Notes: a model not told the origin generated them from the letters alone. A stretch of 64,000 nt of DNA from Paractinoplanes aksuensis (GCF_024137025.1 NZ_JAMYJR010000052.1:1-64000); one strand, 5' to 3'. Positions 17,009 through 26,162 are shown, counted from the first letter of the stretch. Numbers and translations are program-made.

Positions 17009-17926
17009 TCAAGCCGCGACCGCGATCGGCACGCCGTTGGCGTCGGTCAGGGCCAGGCGGGTGTGCAGGTTGCCCTGCTGGGCCACCCGGGCGAAGTACT
17101 CCGAGCGCCGCCTTTGCAGACACCCCTTGCGCGTACGCGGTCCGCCCGCTGCCACCGTCAGCAGCTCCGGCGCCAGGGAGCTGTTCAGGCCCTCGCGCAG
17201 CAGCTGCAGCGCCTCGGTGCGCAGCTGGGAGATCCGGGACTCGGTCACCCCGAGCCGGGCCGCCACGTCGCTCAGGGGCTGTTCCTGCAGGAACGACTCG
17301 GTGACGACCAGCCGCAGCCGTTCCGGCAGGGCCTGGATCGCCTGGTGCAGGTAGCCGAGGCGTTCCCGCTTGAGCAGCAGGTCCTCGGGCCCCTCCGAGG
17401 TCTCCGGCACCATCTCCTCGGCCGCCCCGGTGGGGAAGCCCTGGAGGCTGAGCAGGGCCGCCTTCTGCACGTCGTCCTCGACCGTGGCCAGTTCGGCGAC
17501 GCCGATGCCGAGCAGTTCGGCCACCTCGGCGTCGGTCGGGGTGCGGCCCAGGGCCGCGGTGAGCTCCTGCCGCGCGGCCGCGCTCTTGCGGGCCCGGGCG
17601 CGCACCGAGCGGCTCGCCCAGTCCTGTCCGCGCAGCTCGTCGAGCAGCGCGCCGCGGATGCGGACCGCGGCGAAGCGGTGGAACGGGATCCCGCGGGTCA
17701 CGTCGAAGGACCGGGCCGCGCCCAGCAGCGCGGCGAACCCGGCCGAGGACAGGTCGTCCGCATGGACGTGGCCCGGTACCCGATTCAGAAGTTCCCGGAC
17801 CAGATGGCCAACCATCGGCATGTGTTCGCGGACCAGGTCCTCGATGTCACGCGCGGAGGGCGCGTCGTGGGTCGTGCCGATGGTGGCGGGGAGTTCGGTG
17901 TCCGTCACGTAGGCCTCCTCGCTCAT
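17009..17926 (-). CDS. FliA/WhiG-type RNA polymerase sigma factor
   Basis: 305 residues, a group 3 sigma factor. Region 2 (HMPMVGHLVRELLNRV, DDLSSAGFAALLGAARSFD, IPFHRFAAVRIRGALLDELRGQDWASRSVRARARK) is of the FliA/WhiG kind; region 3 (AALGRTPTDAEVAELLGI) and region 4 (LPERLRLVVTESFLQEQPLSDVAARLGVTESRISQLRTEAL) follow. About 45 residues after region 4 (LTVAAGGPRTRK to GVPIAVAA) are extra compared with E. coli FliA. In motile actinoplanetes such factors drive flagellar genes; no flagellar gene is in this window, so the target set is inferred. Confidence 0.9.
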   Translation of the reverse strand: MSEEAYVTDTELPATIGTTHDAPSARDIEDLVREHMPMVGHLVRELLNRVPGHVHADDLSSAGFAALLGAARSFDVTRGIPFHRFAAVRIRGALLDELRGQDWASRSVRARARKSAAARQELTAALGRTPTDAEVAELLGIGVAELATVEDDVQKAALLSLQGFPTGAAEEMVPETSEGPEDLLLKRERLGYLHQAIQALPERLRLVVTESFLQEQPLSDVAARLGVTESRISQLRTEALQLLREGLNSSLAPELLTVAAGGPRTRKGCLQRRRSEYFARVAQQGNLHTRLALTDANGVPIAVAA

Positions 17927-18063
17927 ACGACCGGTTGGGTGAAACCGGCTGACGAGGAAGACTTTTGCCGTCGAAAGGTGCGAGGGCGGCCGAACTCGGT
18001 TGCTTTTCAGGTGCTTTTCGTGAAAACGACTCAGGTTTCGGTACGGGCTGGGCGGACCTCGTT

Positions 18064-18318
18064 TCAGTGCAGGACGGGGGCCCGGTGCGGCTCGAGAACC
18101 TCGGTCAGTTCCGTGTGCACCCAGTGCATGCGGGCGACCGCCGTGTCCGGGTGATCACCGAACTCCAGGGCCACGCTGGCCGCACAGCCGTCGCTGCCGT
18201 ACTGCAGGATCATGGTGGTCACCGCGCTCTCCACGGCCTCGTGGCTAGGACATTGCGAGGGCTGCAGGTCGGAGACGAACAGTGCCTCCGCCGCCAGATC
18301 CCGGACGATGCTGATCAT
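18064..18318 (-). CDS. Small conserved-looking hypothetical protein
   Basis: 84 residues from the ATG at 18318, which has a GGGGAG ribosome site 7 nt upstream. The protein is soluble, acidic and without a membrane segment; one Cys lies in SQCPSHEA and one in DGCAASVAL. It reads in the same direction as the sigma gene and ends 138 bp before the sigma start. I do not recognise the family. The good ribosome site and codon pattern support a real gene. Confidence 0.6.
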   Translation of the reverse strand: MISIVRDLAAEALFVSDLQPSQCPSHEAVESAVTTMILQYGSDGCAASVALEFGDHPDTAVARMHWVHTELTEVLEPHRAPVLH

Positions 18319-18583
18319 GTCGAACTCCCCGATGGACGACCTTCTGCGCGCAGCACGTAATGCCCCTTGTATGGCATTCCAGACCGGATGCGTACGCCCA
18401 GTTCTGCTATCTCATCTTTGCCGAGGCACCACGCCGGCCCGGCCGCCACGCCGGGCAAATCGGAAGAAAGTGCCTTGATCATCACCTTCACCCTAACTCC
18501 GCGACCGGCGATCCGGCGTCCGGTTTTTCACCGTGACTCAGTTCAGCATCCGACTCCCGGCTCCCACCGGCCCCACCGGACAC

Positions 18584-18620
18584 AAAAAGAGGGGGCCGGC
18601 TCCTTCGAGCCGGTCCCCTC
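18584..18620 (-). terminator. Rho-independent terminator of the kinase gene
   Basis: A 14-bp stem with one mismatch (18589-18602 / 18607-18620) and a CTTC loop lies 14 bp after the kinase stop. On the minus strand it is followed by TCTTTTTG, a proper U tract. The rest of the 315-bp gap 18319-18633 holds the upstream region of the small hypothetical gene; I see no gene in it. Confidence 0.8.
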
Positions 18621-18633
18621 TGTCAAAGCGCGG

Positions 18634-20742
18634 TCAGCAGTCCCCGGAGGCCTGGTCGCACCCCTCGTCGACGTCTTCACCGGGGACGCCCCCCGGCGGT
18701 TCCTGGTTGGTGACCGGTTCCGTCGTCGTCGGCGGCGGCGGCGGCGGTTCCTCCGTCGTCGGCGGCGGCGCCGACTTGCTCGTAGGCGGCGGAGGCGGCG
18801 GCTCCGTGGTCGGCGGGGGCGGCGCTTCCGTCGTCGTCGGCGGCGGCGCAACCGTCGTCGTCCCGGGCACGATGCTGGGACCACCGCCCGGCCCCGACGT
18901 CGTCCTCGTGGCCGCCGGTCCGGTAGTCGGCGTCACCGTGATGATTCCGCCGGGGCCCACCGATACGCCCGGGATCGGCGATTCCTCCGGCTTGACCAGC
19001 TTGGTCTGGCCGTTGGCCAGGCGCTGGACGTAGCGCGTGGGCTCGCCCGGCTTGGCCGACACGAACGTCTCACAGGTCGAGTCGTTCAGCGAGAACGCAA
19101 TGGGCGGCGTGTTGTTGTCTTTGTAACGCCCGCTGATCTTCAGCGACACCGTCTTGAGCGGGGCGATCGCCGCGTCGGAGGTGACCGTGATGGCACCGCC
19201 CTCGGGCGCCTCCTGGGTCAGCGACAGGTCGCCGTCGCCGGAGACGACCTGGTCGCCGGGCATGATGAACCAGAGCTTCCAGTCCTCGACCGGCCTCTGG
19301 TTGCGGTTGGCCACGGTGACCTGGGCCTTGAACCGGTCCTTGGTGTCGGACCAGACCGCGTAGCTGACCACGCACCGGGCATCCTGCGGAAGAGTTGCGG
19401 GCGCGGGCAGCGCCCCCTTGGCCTCGTCGGGCTCGCCGCCGGTGAGGGTCCACGTGTACGCGCCGAGACCGAGCAGCAGCACAGCGAAGGTCATCACAAA
19501 GATGCGACGGGTCTTCGGGCCCTCGGCCCACGACGGCGCGGCCGACCGGGCCGCCTTGTCGGGCGGGGACGGCGGCTGGTTGCCGACCGCCGGGCGCAGA
19601 CCGCCCTCGGCGGCCGCCGGAGCGGCGTTGTAGACCGGACCCGACGGCAGCTCACCGAAGCGGCTGTTACGGACCGGAGCAGCCTCGGCCGCCGGCGCCG
19701 AAGCCGCCAGTGCCGAAGCGGCCGGTGCCGAAGCGGCCGGCTCCTGGGCGGCCGGCGAAACCGGCTCGGCGGGCGCGGGCGACACCTGGGCCGCCGCGGC
19801 CACCTTGAGGATCTCGGCGTACGACTGGGACGACGGCAGGATCGTCGTGTCCTCGCCGCTGCCGGCCCATTCGGGCACGTAGCCACGGGCCACCGAGGGC
19901 GCCCCGGCCGAGATGCCGGCCAGGATGTGGGCCAGCTCGGCGCTGGACGGCCGGTCGGCCGGGCGCTTCTCGAGGCAGCGCCCGACCAGGGCGTCCACCT
20001 CGGGCGGCAGGTCGTCGACGGGCGGCAGCGGCTCGGGCTCGGTGTACTGGTGAGCCCGCAGCAGCGCCGTCGTGGTGCCGACGTCCCACGGCAGCTGACC
20101 GATGAGCGTGCGGTAGATGAGCAGGCCGACCGCGTAGACGTCGGTCGCCGGGCTGACCTGGCCGCCCTCGAGCCGCTCGGGCGCGAGGTAGGCCGGCGTG
20201 CCGAGCAGGCTGCCGTCGGGGTCGATGTCGTTCTCGCCGATCAGGGCCGAGATGCCGAAGTCGACCACCTTGGCCCCGGTGGCCGTGAGCATGACGTTGG
20301 CCGGGGTCACGTCACGGTGGACGATGCCCCGGGAGTGGGCCGCGGCCAGCGCCGCGGCGACTTCCGCAGTTATCCGCACGGCGTGCTGCCAGGGCAGCTT
20401 GCGAGCGCGCGCGAGCACGGCGGCGAGCGATTCGCCGTCGATCAGCTCCATGACGACGTAGGGAACCGGCTCACCGTCGACGGTGGTCGCTTCGCCGTAG
20501 TCGTAGACATTCGTAATATTTGGGTGGCTGAGCCGGGCCGCAGCCTGAGCTTCCGCCCGCAGCCGGCGCCGGAACGCCGGATCCGCACTGGTCGACGGTG
20601 GCAGGACCTTCACCGCGACCTGGCGCCCGAGGACTTCGTCGAAGCCTCGCCACACCACTGACATCCCGCCGGCGCCGAGCCGCTCGACCAGTCGATAACG
20701 ACCGGCCAGCAGACTCGAACCGGGCAGGTCCGACGTGCTCAT
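18634..20742 (-). CDS. Receptor Ser/Thr protein kinase with CBM2-like outer domain
   Basis: 702 residues from the ATG at 20742. Kinase domain (about 15-280): Gly loop LGAGGMSVVWRG, ATP Lys45 in VAVKV, catalytic loop HRDVTPANVM (142-151), DFG at 161-163, APE-like LAPER. The catalytic-loop Lys of HRDxKPxN is Thr146, a change also known in other bacterial kinases. An Ala/Pro-rich juxtamembrane stretch leads to one transmembrane helix near 416-437. The outer part has a domain of about 110 residues (CVVSYAVWSDTKDRFKAQVTVANRNQRPVEDWKLWF to SLNDSTC) that looks like a family 2 carbohydrate-binding module with two end Cys, then a Pro/Thr tail ending in two Cys. It may sense a cell-wall or environmental polysaccharide. 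Confidence 0.9.
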   Translation of the reverse strand: MSTSDLPGSSLLAGRYRLVERLGAGGMSVVWRGFDEVLGRQVAVKVLPPSTSADPAFRRRLRAEAQAAARLSHPNITNVYDYGEATTVDGEPVPYVVMELIDGESLAAVLARARKLPWQHAVRITAEVAAALAAAHSRGIVHRDVTPANVMLTATGAKVVDFGISALIGENDIDPDGSLLGTPAYLAPERLEGGQVSPATDVYAVGLLIYRTLIGQLPWDVGTTTALLRAHQYTEPEPLPPVDDLPPEVDALVGRCLEKRPADRPSSAELAHILAGISAGAPSVARGYVPEWAGSGEDTTILPSSQSYAEILKVAAAAQVSPAPAEPVSPAAQEPAASAPAASALAASAPAAEAAPVRNSRFGELPSGPVYNAAPAAAEGGLRPAVGNQPPSPPDKAARSAAPSWAEGPKTRRIFVMTFAVLLLGLGAYTWTLTGGEPDEAKGALPAPATLPQDARCVVSYAVWSDTKDRFKAQVTVANRNQRPVEDWKLWFIMPGDQVVSGDGDLSLTQEAPEGGAITVTSDAAIAPLKTVSLKISGRYKDNNTPPIAFSLNDSTCETFVSAKPGEPTRYVQRLANGQTKLVKPEESPIPGVSVGPGGIITVTPTTGPAATRTTSGPGGGPSIVPGTTTVAPPPTTTEAPPPPTTEPPPPPPTSKSAPPPTTEEPPPPPPTTTEPVTNQEPPGGVPGEDVDEGCDQASGDC

Positions 20743-21238
20743 GTGCCCCCACATGCGCGCTTCGAAGAAACACCGAGTTGCACCGCCATGCCCCTCGGCG
20801 TCGGGGTGCCCGGCGGGTGCCGGGTTTTCCCCATCGACGGAAGGGATGCTAGCCGATGATCGGCCCCCGAACGATCCCGTGCACATGTGGTCTTACCTGC
20901 GGATCGTCACAGTCCGTTTCGGGTCCGATCGCACCTGCTACGGGTGTCCGTCCAGTACCCGAAAGTCGGATCCCTGACTGATTTCCGGGCGTATCAAACC
21001 GAGTTAATGGCAAATGCCCGCTTCATCGGAAGTTTCTCCTAGGAAGACTTTGCCGCCATCCACAGTGGACTGTTCAACAAACTGTCGCAATGCCGTCACG
21101 CATCGCGATTACCGCCCAACTTCGACAATTAATCACCCTGGGGCAATTGTTGAAGGATCTACCTGTGCAACCCCGCCTGAACGGTCAGCCCCCTCGTCTG
21201 ATCAGCCTATTCGGCGTGCCAACCTGGGGCGATCACTC
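20743..21238. other. 496-bp intergenic region between kinase and cyanophycin synthetase
   Basis: Both flanking genes read leftward. The stretch is clearly less GC-rich than its surroundings. I see no credible gene: the open frames lack ribosome sites and family resemblance. It must carry the kinase promoter. One imperfect inverted repeat, CTTCGACAATT (21120-21130) and AATTGTTGAAG (21145-21155), with 10 of 11 arm positions matching and a 14-nt spacer, could be an operator. It lacks a T tract, so it is a poor terminator for cphA. Confidence 0.4.
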
Positions 21239-23971
21239 TCAGCCGCGGTAACCGGGGATAGGAACGCGATCGTTCTCCATTAATGACCTTCCCGGGGCCA
21301 CTGTGGCCCGGGGCGCTCGGCCCGGCAGCGCGGGCACGGCCTCGCCGGCGGGCACAGCGCCGAGATCGGCCAGCAGCTCGAGCACCGGCGCGAGGGTCTC
21401 GTAGAGCACCAGCACCACGTCGCCCGGGGCGGCCAGACCCAGCGCCTCGGCCACCGCGTCCCGCCAGTCGGGGGCCCGCAGGGCGGCCAGCTTGGGCCGG
21501 CGGGCGCGCATCTCGCGTTCCATCAGAGCGGACACGTCGCCCGGCCGGCGCCCGCGAGGGTCCTCGTCCTCGTACAGCACGGCCCGCGAGACGCCGTCGG
21601 CGATCACCTGGGCGCACGCCGCGAGCAGGTCGTCGCGCCGGTCGCCGGGCAGGGTCACGGCGGCGACGCAGCGGTCGGGGCCCCACAGCCGGTGCAGCGT
21701 GCGCAGGGTCGCCGCCAGCGCCGCGGGATTGTGTGCATAGTCGACAAATACCGAGATGTCGTCGAGGCGCAGCAGCGTGCCCCGGCCCGGGTTGTCGACC
21801 GGCGGGTCGAACTCGGCCAGCCGCCGGCACACCGCCTCCTGCCCCGCGCCCAGCGCGCGAGCCGCCGCGATCGCGGCCAGGGCGTTGGCTACGACGTGCG
21901 GGGCCGCTCCCCCGTAGGCGCCGGGGATCTCGGCCGCCCGGATCAGCGGCGTCCGCCGGGCCCCGGTCTGCTGCACCACCCAGCCGTCGTGCAGCAGGTA
22001 CGCCGTCGCCCCGCGGGCCAGGTGCTCGACCAGCACGGGCTGGCCGGGGTCGAGCGAGAACCAGACGATCCGCTTGCGGTCGGCCCGCACCCGGGGCCGG
22101 TCGACCAGCGAGCGCACCCACGGGTCGTCGGCGTTGAGCACCAGCGTGCCGCCGTCGCGCACCCGCTCGGCCACCAGCGCCTTGACGTGGGCCAGGTCCT
22201 CGACCGTGACCAGGCCGTCCTGCCCCAGGTGGTCGGCGGTGATGTTGGTCAGCACCCCGACGTCGGACCAGTCGTAGCCCATCCCGCGCCGCAGCAGCCC
22301 GCCCCGCGCCGTCTCGAGCACCGCCGCTTGCACCCCGGGGTCGCCCAGGACCATCTGGGCCGACAGCGGTCCGGTGGAGTCGGCCCGGTAGACGACCCGG
22401 CCGTCGATCCGCACGTCGTCGGTGGTGGCCAGCCCGACCCGGACGCCGTTGTCGGCCAGCAGGTGGGCGGTCATCCGGGCCACCGTCGTCTTGCCGTTGG
22501 TGCCGGTCACCGCGACCGTCGGGATCCGCCCGTCCGACCCGGCCGGGAACATCGCCCGCACGATCGCGTCGCCCACGTCCCGCGGGCGCCCGCGCACCGG
22601 GGCCAGGTGCATTCGCAGGCCCGGTACGGCGTTGACCTCGATCACCCCGGCCGTGACCTCGTCGCGGCCGGCCACCGGGGGCAGCGGCCGGTCGATGCCG
22701 GGCAGCCGCAGGTCGATGCCGGCGATGTCGAGCCCGAGCAGCGCGGTGACCCGCAGGCAGAGCCGGGCCACGTCGTCGTGGATCCGATCCGTGACGTCGG
22801 AGCTGGTGGCGCCCGTCGACAGGTTGCCGGTGGCCGCCAGCCGCACCTCGACACCCGCGGCGGGCACGCCGTCACCGTCGAGGCCCTGCCGCTGGAGCAT
22901 CCGCGGGTCGGCGGTGACCCGGGTCAGCGCCCGCGAGTGCCCCACCCCGCGCCGCGGGTCGGCGTTGACCTCGTCGATCAGCTCGTCGATCGTGCTGTGG
23001 CCGTCGCCCACGACCCGGGCCTCGATGCGCTCGGCCGCGGCCACGACCTCGCCCGCCACGACCAGCACCCGGTAGTCGCGGCCGCCCAGCTGCCGCTCGA
23101 CGATCACGTCCCCGCCGGCCTCGGCGAAGGCCTGCTCGACCTCTTCGGTCGTACGCAGATGAAGCGCGACGTGCTCCCCCTGCCGGCCGCACCGGGGTTT
23201 GACCACGACCGGGCCGCCCAGCCGGTCGAGCCAGCGCAGCGCCTCGGCGACCGTCCGGGCCGTCCCGCCCTCGGGCATCGGCACCCCGGCCTCGTCGAGC
23301 AGCCGGCGCGTGACCTGCTTGTCCCCGGCGATGTCGATGCCCACGCCGCTGGTCCGGTCGGTCATCGCGGCCCAGGCCATCCGGCGGCGGGTGCCCCAGC
23401 CCAGCCGGAGCAGGCTCAGGTCGTCGAACCGCTCGACCGGGATGCCGCGCCGCCGGGCGGCCGCGATGATCGAGCGGGTGCTGGGGCCGGCCGCCTCCCG
23501 CTCGGCCCGGGCCGCCAGCTCGTCCAGGTCGGGGGCCGCGGGGCGGCCCGCCTCGACCGCCAGCACCAGCTCGACGGCGGCCTCGAGCAGGTCGCGGGGC
23601 ACGTCGGAACCGGGCGACTCGTCGACCGGGCACTCCAGGATCAGGTCGTAGCAGCCGGGCTCGCCGGCCGACACCGTGCGGCCGAAGCTGACGTCGCGGC
23701 CGATCAGCTGGGACAGCTCGAGGCAGACGTGCTCGGTGACGTGCCCGAAGTAGGTGCCGCCGCGCAGCCGGCTGACGAATCCGCCGGGCGCCCCGGCCGC
23801 GCAGTGGTGCTCGGCCAGCCCCGGCAGCGCACGCAGCAAGCGCTCCGGGAAGCCGGTGACGTCGCAGGTCTCGACGTCGGTGAGCCGGTCCAGCCGCAGG
23901 CGCGCGACCACGGCCGGGCGGGACAGATAGACGTTCGGTCCGCGCAGGCGGCGAAGGCTTTCGATCTTCAT
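21239..23971 (-). CDS. cphA: Cyanophycin synthetase
   Basis: 910 residues. It makes multi-L-arginyl-poly-L-aspartate, a nitrogen and carbon reserve granule, from Asp and Arg with ATP. The N-terminal domain starts MKIESLRRLRGPNVYLSRPAVV, as in known CphA. An ATP-grasp domain follows (GIDIAGDKQVTRRLLDEAGVPMPEG, VVVKPRCGRQGEHVAL, VIEVNAVPGLRMHL; about 220-470). The C-terminal half is a Mur-ligase-like domain with the P-loop VAVTGTNGKTTVAR near residue 490 and ADHLGQDG. The length matches active enzymes (about 870-910). No cyanophycinase (cphB) or isoaspartyl dipeptidase gene is in the window. Confidence 0.95.
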   Translation of the reverse strand: MKIESLRRLRGPNVYLSRPAVVARLRLDRLTDVETCDVTGFPERLLRALPGLAEHHCAAGAPGGFVSRLRGGTYFGHVTEHVCLELSQLIGRDVSFGRTVSAGEPGCYDLILECPVDESPGSDVPRDLLEAAVELVLAVEAGRPAAPDLDELAARAEREAAGPSTRSIIAAARRRGIPVERFDDLSLLRLGWGTRRRMAWAAMTDRTSGVGIDIAGDKQVTRRLLDEAGVPMPEGGTARTVAEALRWLDRLGGPVVVKPRCGRQGEHVALHLRTTEEVEQAFAEAGGDVIVERQLGGRDYRVLVVAGEVVAAAERIEARVVGDGHSTIDELIDEVNADPRRGVGHSRALTRVTADPRMLQRQGLDGDGVPAAGVEVRLAATGNLSTGATSSDVTDRIHDDVARLCLRVTALLGLDIAGIDLRLPGIDRPLPPVAGRDEVTAGVIEVNAVPGLRMHLAPVRGRPRDVGDAIVRAMFPAGSDGRIPTVAVTGTNGKTTVARMTAHLLADNGVRVGLATTDDVRIDGRVVYRADSTGPLSAQMVLGDPGVQAAVLETARGGLLRRGMGYDWSDVGVLTNITADHLGQDGLVTVEDLAHVKALVAERVRDGGTLVLNADDPWVRSLVDRPRVRADRKRIVWFSLDPGQPVLVEHLARGATAYLLHDGWVVQQTGARRTPLIRAAEIPGAYGGAAPHVVANALAAIAAARALGAGQEAVCRRLAEFDPPVDNPGRGTLLRLDDISVFVDYAHNPAALAATLRTLHRLWGPDRCVAAVTLPGDRRDDLLAACAQVIADGVSRAVLYEDEDPRGRRPGDVSALMEREMRARRPKLAALRAPDWRDAVAEALGLAAPGDVVLVLYETLAPVLELLADLGAVPAGEAVPALPGRAPRATVAPGRSLMENDRVPIPGYRG

Positions 23972-24040
23972 GGCGGAGCTCCCTCAGCGGGCCGGCGCGG
24001 CCACTCCTGAGGTTAATCGGAACAAAACCGAAACATCCGG

Positions 24041-25615
24041 CTAATCGCCTTTGTCGGTCGGGAGCAGGTGGTTCACCTCGGGCGGGCCGTCGGCCAGGGC
24101 CAGGGCGCGCTGCTCGATCTGCTCGTCACTGCCGGTCAACCGGCCCTCGTGCTGGCGCAGATGGTCCTCCCAGGTCGGCACCTGATAGACCTCGACGTAG
24201 CGGATCGGGTCCTCGCCGTCGCGGAACAGACCCCAGCGCACGGCCCCGGTGCGCAACCGGGTCAGGCGTACGGCGTCCATCGCCGCGACAAAATCGTCCG
24301 CCTTCTCGTCCCGCACCCGATAGACGACGGTGACCAGCACCGGCCCCTCGTCGGCGTGCGGCTCGAACATGATGTGGGGCTCGGCCCAGAACACGGCCGG
24401 GCTGCGATCGGCGTCGTCGTGCTCGTGCACCGGCAGCCACGGCACGGTCGCCGTGCCGGCCAGCATCAACACGGCGGCCGCGATGAAGGTGACCGGCAGC
24501 CCGGCCCACTCGGCGACCTGACCCCACACCAGCGCCCCGAGCGCCTGCGACCCCGCGAAGACGACCTGGTAGATGCCGAAACCACGGGCCCGCACCCAGT
24601 TCGGCAGCAGCAGTTGCAGGGTCGCGTTCATCCGCGAGACCAGCGTCATCCAGGCCGCGCCGGCCGCCACCAGCACGAGGCCGACCGGGATCTCCTGCGG
24701 CACCAGCGCGACCACGACCAGAGCCCCGCCGTAGACCAGACCGGCCACCAGGATCAGGCGGTCGGCCGACATCACGCGGCGGATCCTGGGCATGAGCAGC
24801 GCCCCCGCGATCGCCCCGACGCCCAGGGCGGCCAGCAGCACGCCGTACCCGCTCGCGCCCAGGTGCAGCTCCTGGTGGGCCACCACGGGCAGCAGCCCCC
24901 ACACCACACTGCCGGGAACCACGAACAGAATGACGCGGATCAAGAGCCTGCGTACGGTCGGCGCGTACCGCACGAACCGGCCGCCCGCCCGCACGGCGGG
25001 GCCGAACCGCTCGGGGTGGCTGGGCCCCCGGCGCGGCGGACGACGCCAGACGAGCAGAGCCACGACGAAAACGCCGTACGAAATCGCATTGAGCCCGAAG
25101 ACAGCGGCCGGCCCGATGTGGGCCACGAGCAGCCCCGCCACCGCCGGACCGGCCGAGCGGGCCAGGTTGGTGTTGACCGCCCCCAGCGCGGACGCGGCGG
25201 GCAGCTCGTCGCGCGACACGACCTCGGGGATCACGGCCTGCCAGGTCGGCAGCGTCAGCGCCTGGCCCACCCCGAGCAGGAAAGTGAAGAACAGCAACAG
25301 CGGCGGCGGCATCCGGCCGAGCGTCGTGAGTACGGTCAGCCCGGCTCCGACCAGGAACAAAGCGGTCTGTACGGCGATCAGCAACCGCCGCCGGTCGAGC
25401 ACATCGGCGATCGCCCCGGCCGGTAGCGCGAGTATCAGCACCGGCAGCATCGTCACGGTCTGCACCAGGCTGGTCCAGGTGGCCGCGTCGGGCTCCTCGA
25501 CCACCAGCCACTGCGCGCCGACGGTCTGCATCCAGGTGCCGACGTTGCCGGCCAGCACCGCGATCCAGAGCATCCGGAACACGCGGCCCCGCAGCGGCGC
25601 CCAGGGTGAATCCAC
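24041..25615 (-). CDS. MFS transporter (MFS_3/EntS-like) with C-terminal ABM-like domain
   Basis: 524 residues. Twelve hydrophobic segments fill residues 10-400, starting MDSPWAPLRGRVFRMLWIAVLAGNVGTWMQTVGAQWLVV, the signature of the MFS_3 efflux family. A soluble tail of about 110 residues (VLVTVVYRVRDEKADDFVAAMDAVRLTRLRTGAVRWGLFRDGEDPIRYVEVYQVPTWEDHLRQH) resembles an antibiotic-biosynthesis-monooxygenase-type ferredoxin-like fold; such fusions are normal for this family. The pump probably exports a small molecule. It lies 9 bp downstream of the HxlR regulator and may be controlled by it. Confidence 0.88.
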   Translation of the reverse strand: MDSPWAPLRGRVFRMLWIAVLAGNVGTWMQTVGAQWLVVEEPDAATWTSLVQTVTMLPVLILALPAGAIADVLDRRRLLIAVQTALFLVGAGLTVLTTLGRMPPPLLLFFTFLLGVGQALTLPTWQAVIPEVVSRDELPAASALGAVNTNLARSAGPAVAGLLVAHIGPAAVFGLNAISYGVFVVALLVWRRPPRRGPSHPERFGPAVRAGGRFVRYAPTVRRLLIRVILFVVPGSVVWGLLPVVAHQELHLGASGYGVLLAALGVGAIAGALLMPRIRRVMSADRLILVAGLVYGGALVVVALVPQEIPVGLVLVAAGAAWMTLVSRMNATLQLLLPNWVRARGFGIYQVVFAGSQALGALVWGQVAEWAGLPVTFIAAAVLMLAGTATVPWLPVHEHDDADRSPAVFWAEPHIMFEPHADEGPVLVTVVYRVRDEKADDFVAAMDAVRLTRLRTGAVRWGLFRDGEDPIRYVEVYQVPTWEDHLRQHEGRLTGSDEQIEQRALALADGPPEVNHLLPTDKGD

Positions 25616-25624
25616 CCGGTGAAC

Positions 25625-26107
25625 CTATCGGCGGCGCGCTCCCGGCCCGGGCTTAGGCAACACTTGCCGGACGTCGTCGATCCCGTGCCCGGCGTCGCAG
25701 TGGATCTCGACGTGGGCCCGCCCGCCGCAGTCGCGGTGCTCGTAGACCAGCGGCGGGCCCTCGGGGTCGGCCAGGTAGCGGTCGCCCCACTCGGCCACCG
25801 CGATCAGCACCGGGTAGAGGTCGAAGCCCTTGGGCGTCAGCCGGTACTCGTGGCGAGCCCGCGCCCCCGGCTCCTGATAGGGCACCCGGCGCAGCACCCC
25901 GGCCTCGACGAGCCGGGCCAGCCGGTTGGTGAGCACCTGGCGCGGGATGCCGGTGCGGACCCGCATGTCGTCGAACCGCCGGATGCCCGAGAACACGTCG
26001 CGCAGCACGACCACGGTCCACTTCTCGCCCAGGATCTCCATCGCCCGCGCGACCGTGCACGTGTCGACCGACCAGTCCAGCGCCTCGGGCGCCGCTGTGG
26101 AACTCAT
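25625..26107 (-). CDS. HxlR family transcriptional regulator
   Basis: 160 residues, a winged helix of the HxlR type: WSVDTCTVARAMEILGEKWTVVVLRDVFSGIRRFDDMRVRTGIPRQVLTNRLARLVEAGVLRRVPYQEPGARARHEYRLTPKGFDL. The N-terminal Cys (DTC) is where redox- or aldehyde-sensing members react. It diverges from a thioesterase gene with a 55-bp gap and lies just upstream of the MFS pump gene, so it may control either. The start has a leaderless -10 box 6 nt upstream. Confidence 0.92.
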   Translation of the reverse strand: MSSTAAPEALDWSVDTCTVARAMEILGEKWTVVVLRDVFSGIRRFDDMRVRTGIPRQVLTNRLARLVEAGVLRRVPYQEPGARARHEYRLTPKGFDLYPVLIAVAEWGDRYLADPEGPPLVYEHRDCGGRAHVEIHCDAGHGIDDVRQVLPKPGPGARRR

Positions 26108-26131
26108 GACAGAAGGCTAGGTCCACTGGAC
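26108..26131 (-). promoter_or_regulatory. Leaderless promoter with palindromic operator for the HxlR gene
   Basis: On the minus strand TAGCCT (26119-26114) lies 6 nt before the ATG at 26107. Directly upstream, at 26121-26131, is the 11-bp palindrome GTCCA-C-TGGAC. A protein bound there would cover the region just upstream of the -10 box; autoregulation by the HxlR protein is the simplest reading, and the site also lies 32 bp before the divergent thioesterase start. Confidence 0.5.
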
Positions 26132-26162
26132 AGACCCAGCAAGCGGATGCGAGCCTGCGTCC

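Noticed and set aside
21014..21283. 89-codon plus-strand frame in the gap before cyanophycin synthetase
   Set aside because: No ribosome site, unusual amino acid make-up, no resemblance to a family, and it runs into the cphA 3' end.
21692..24010. A 770-codon plus-strand frame opposite cyanophycin synthetase
   Set aside because: Arg/His/Gly/Asp-rich composition typical of a mirror frame; the minus strand encodes an intact CphA.
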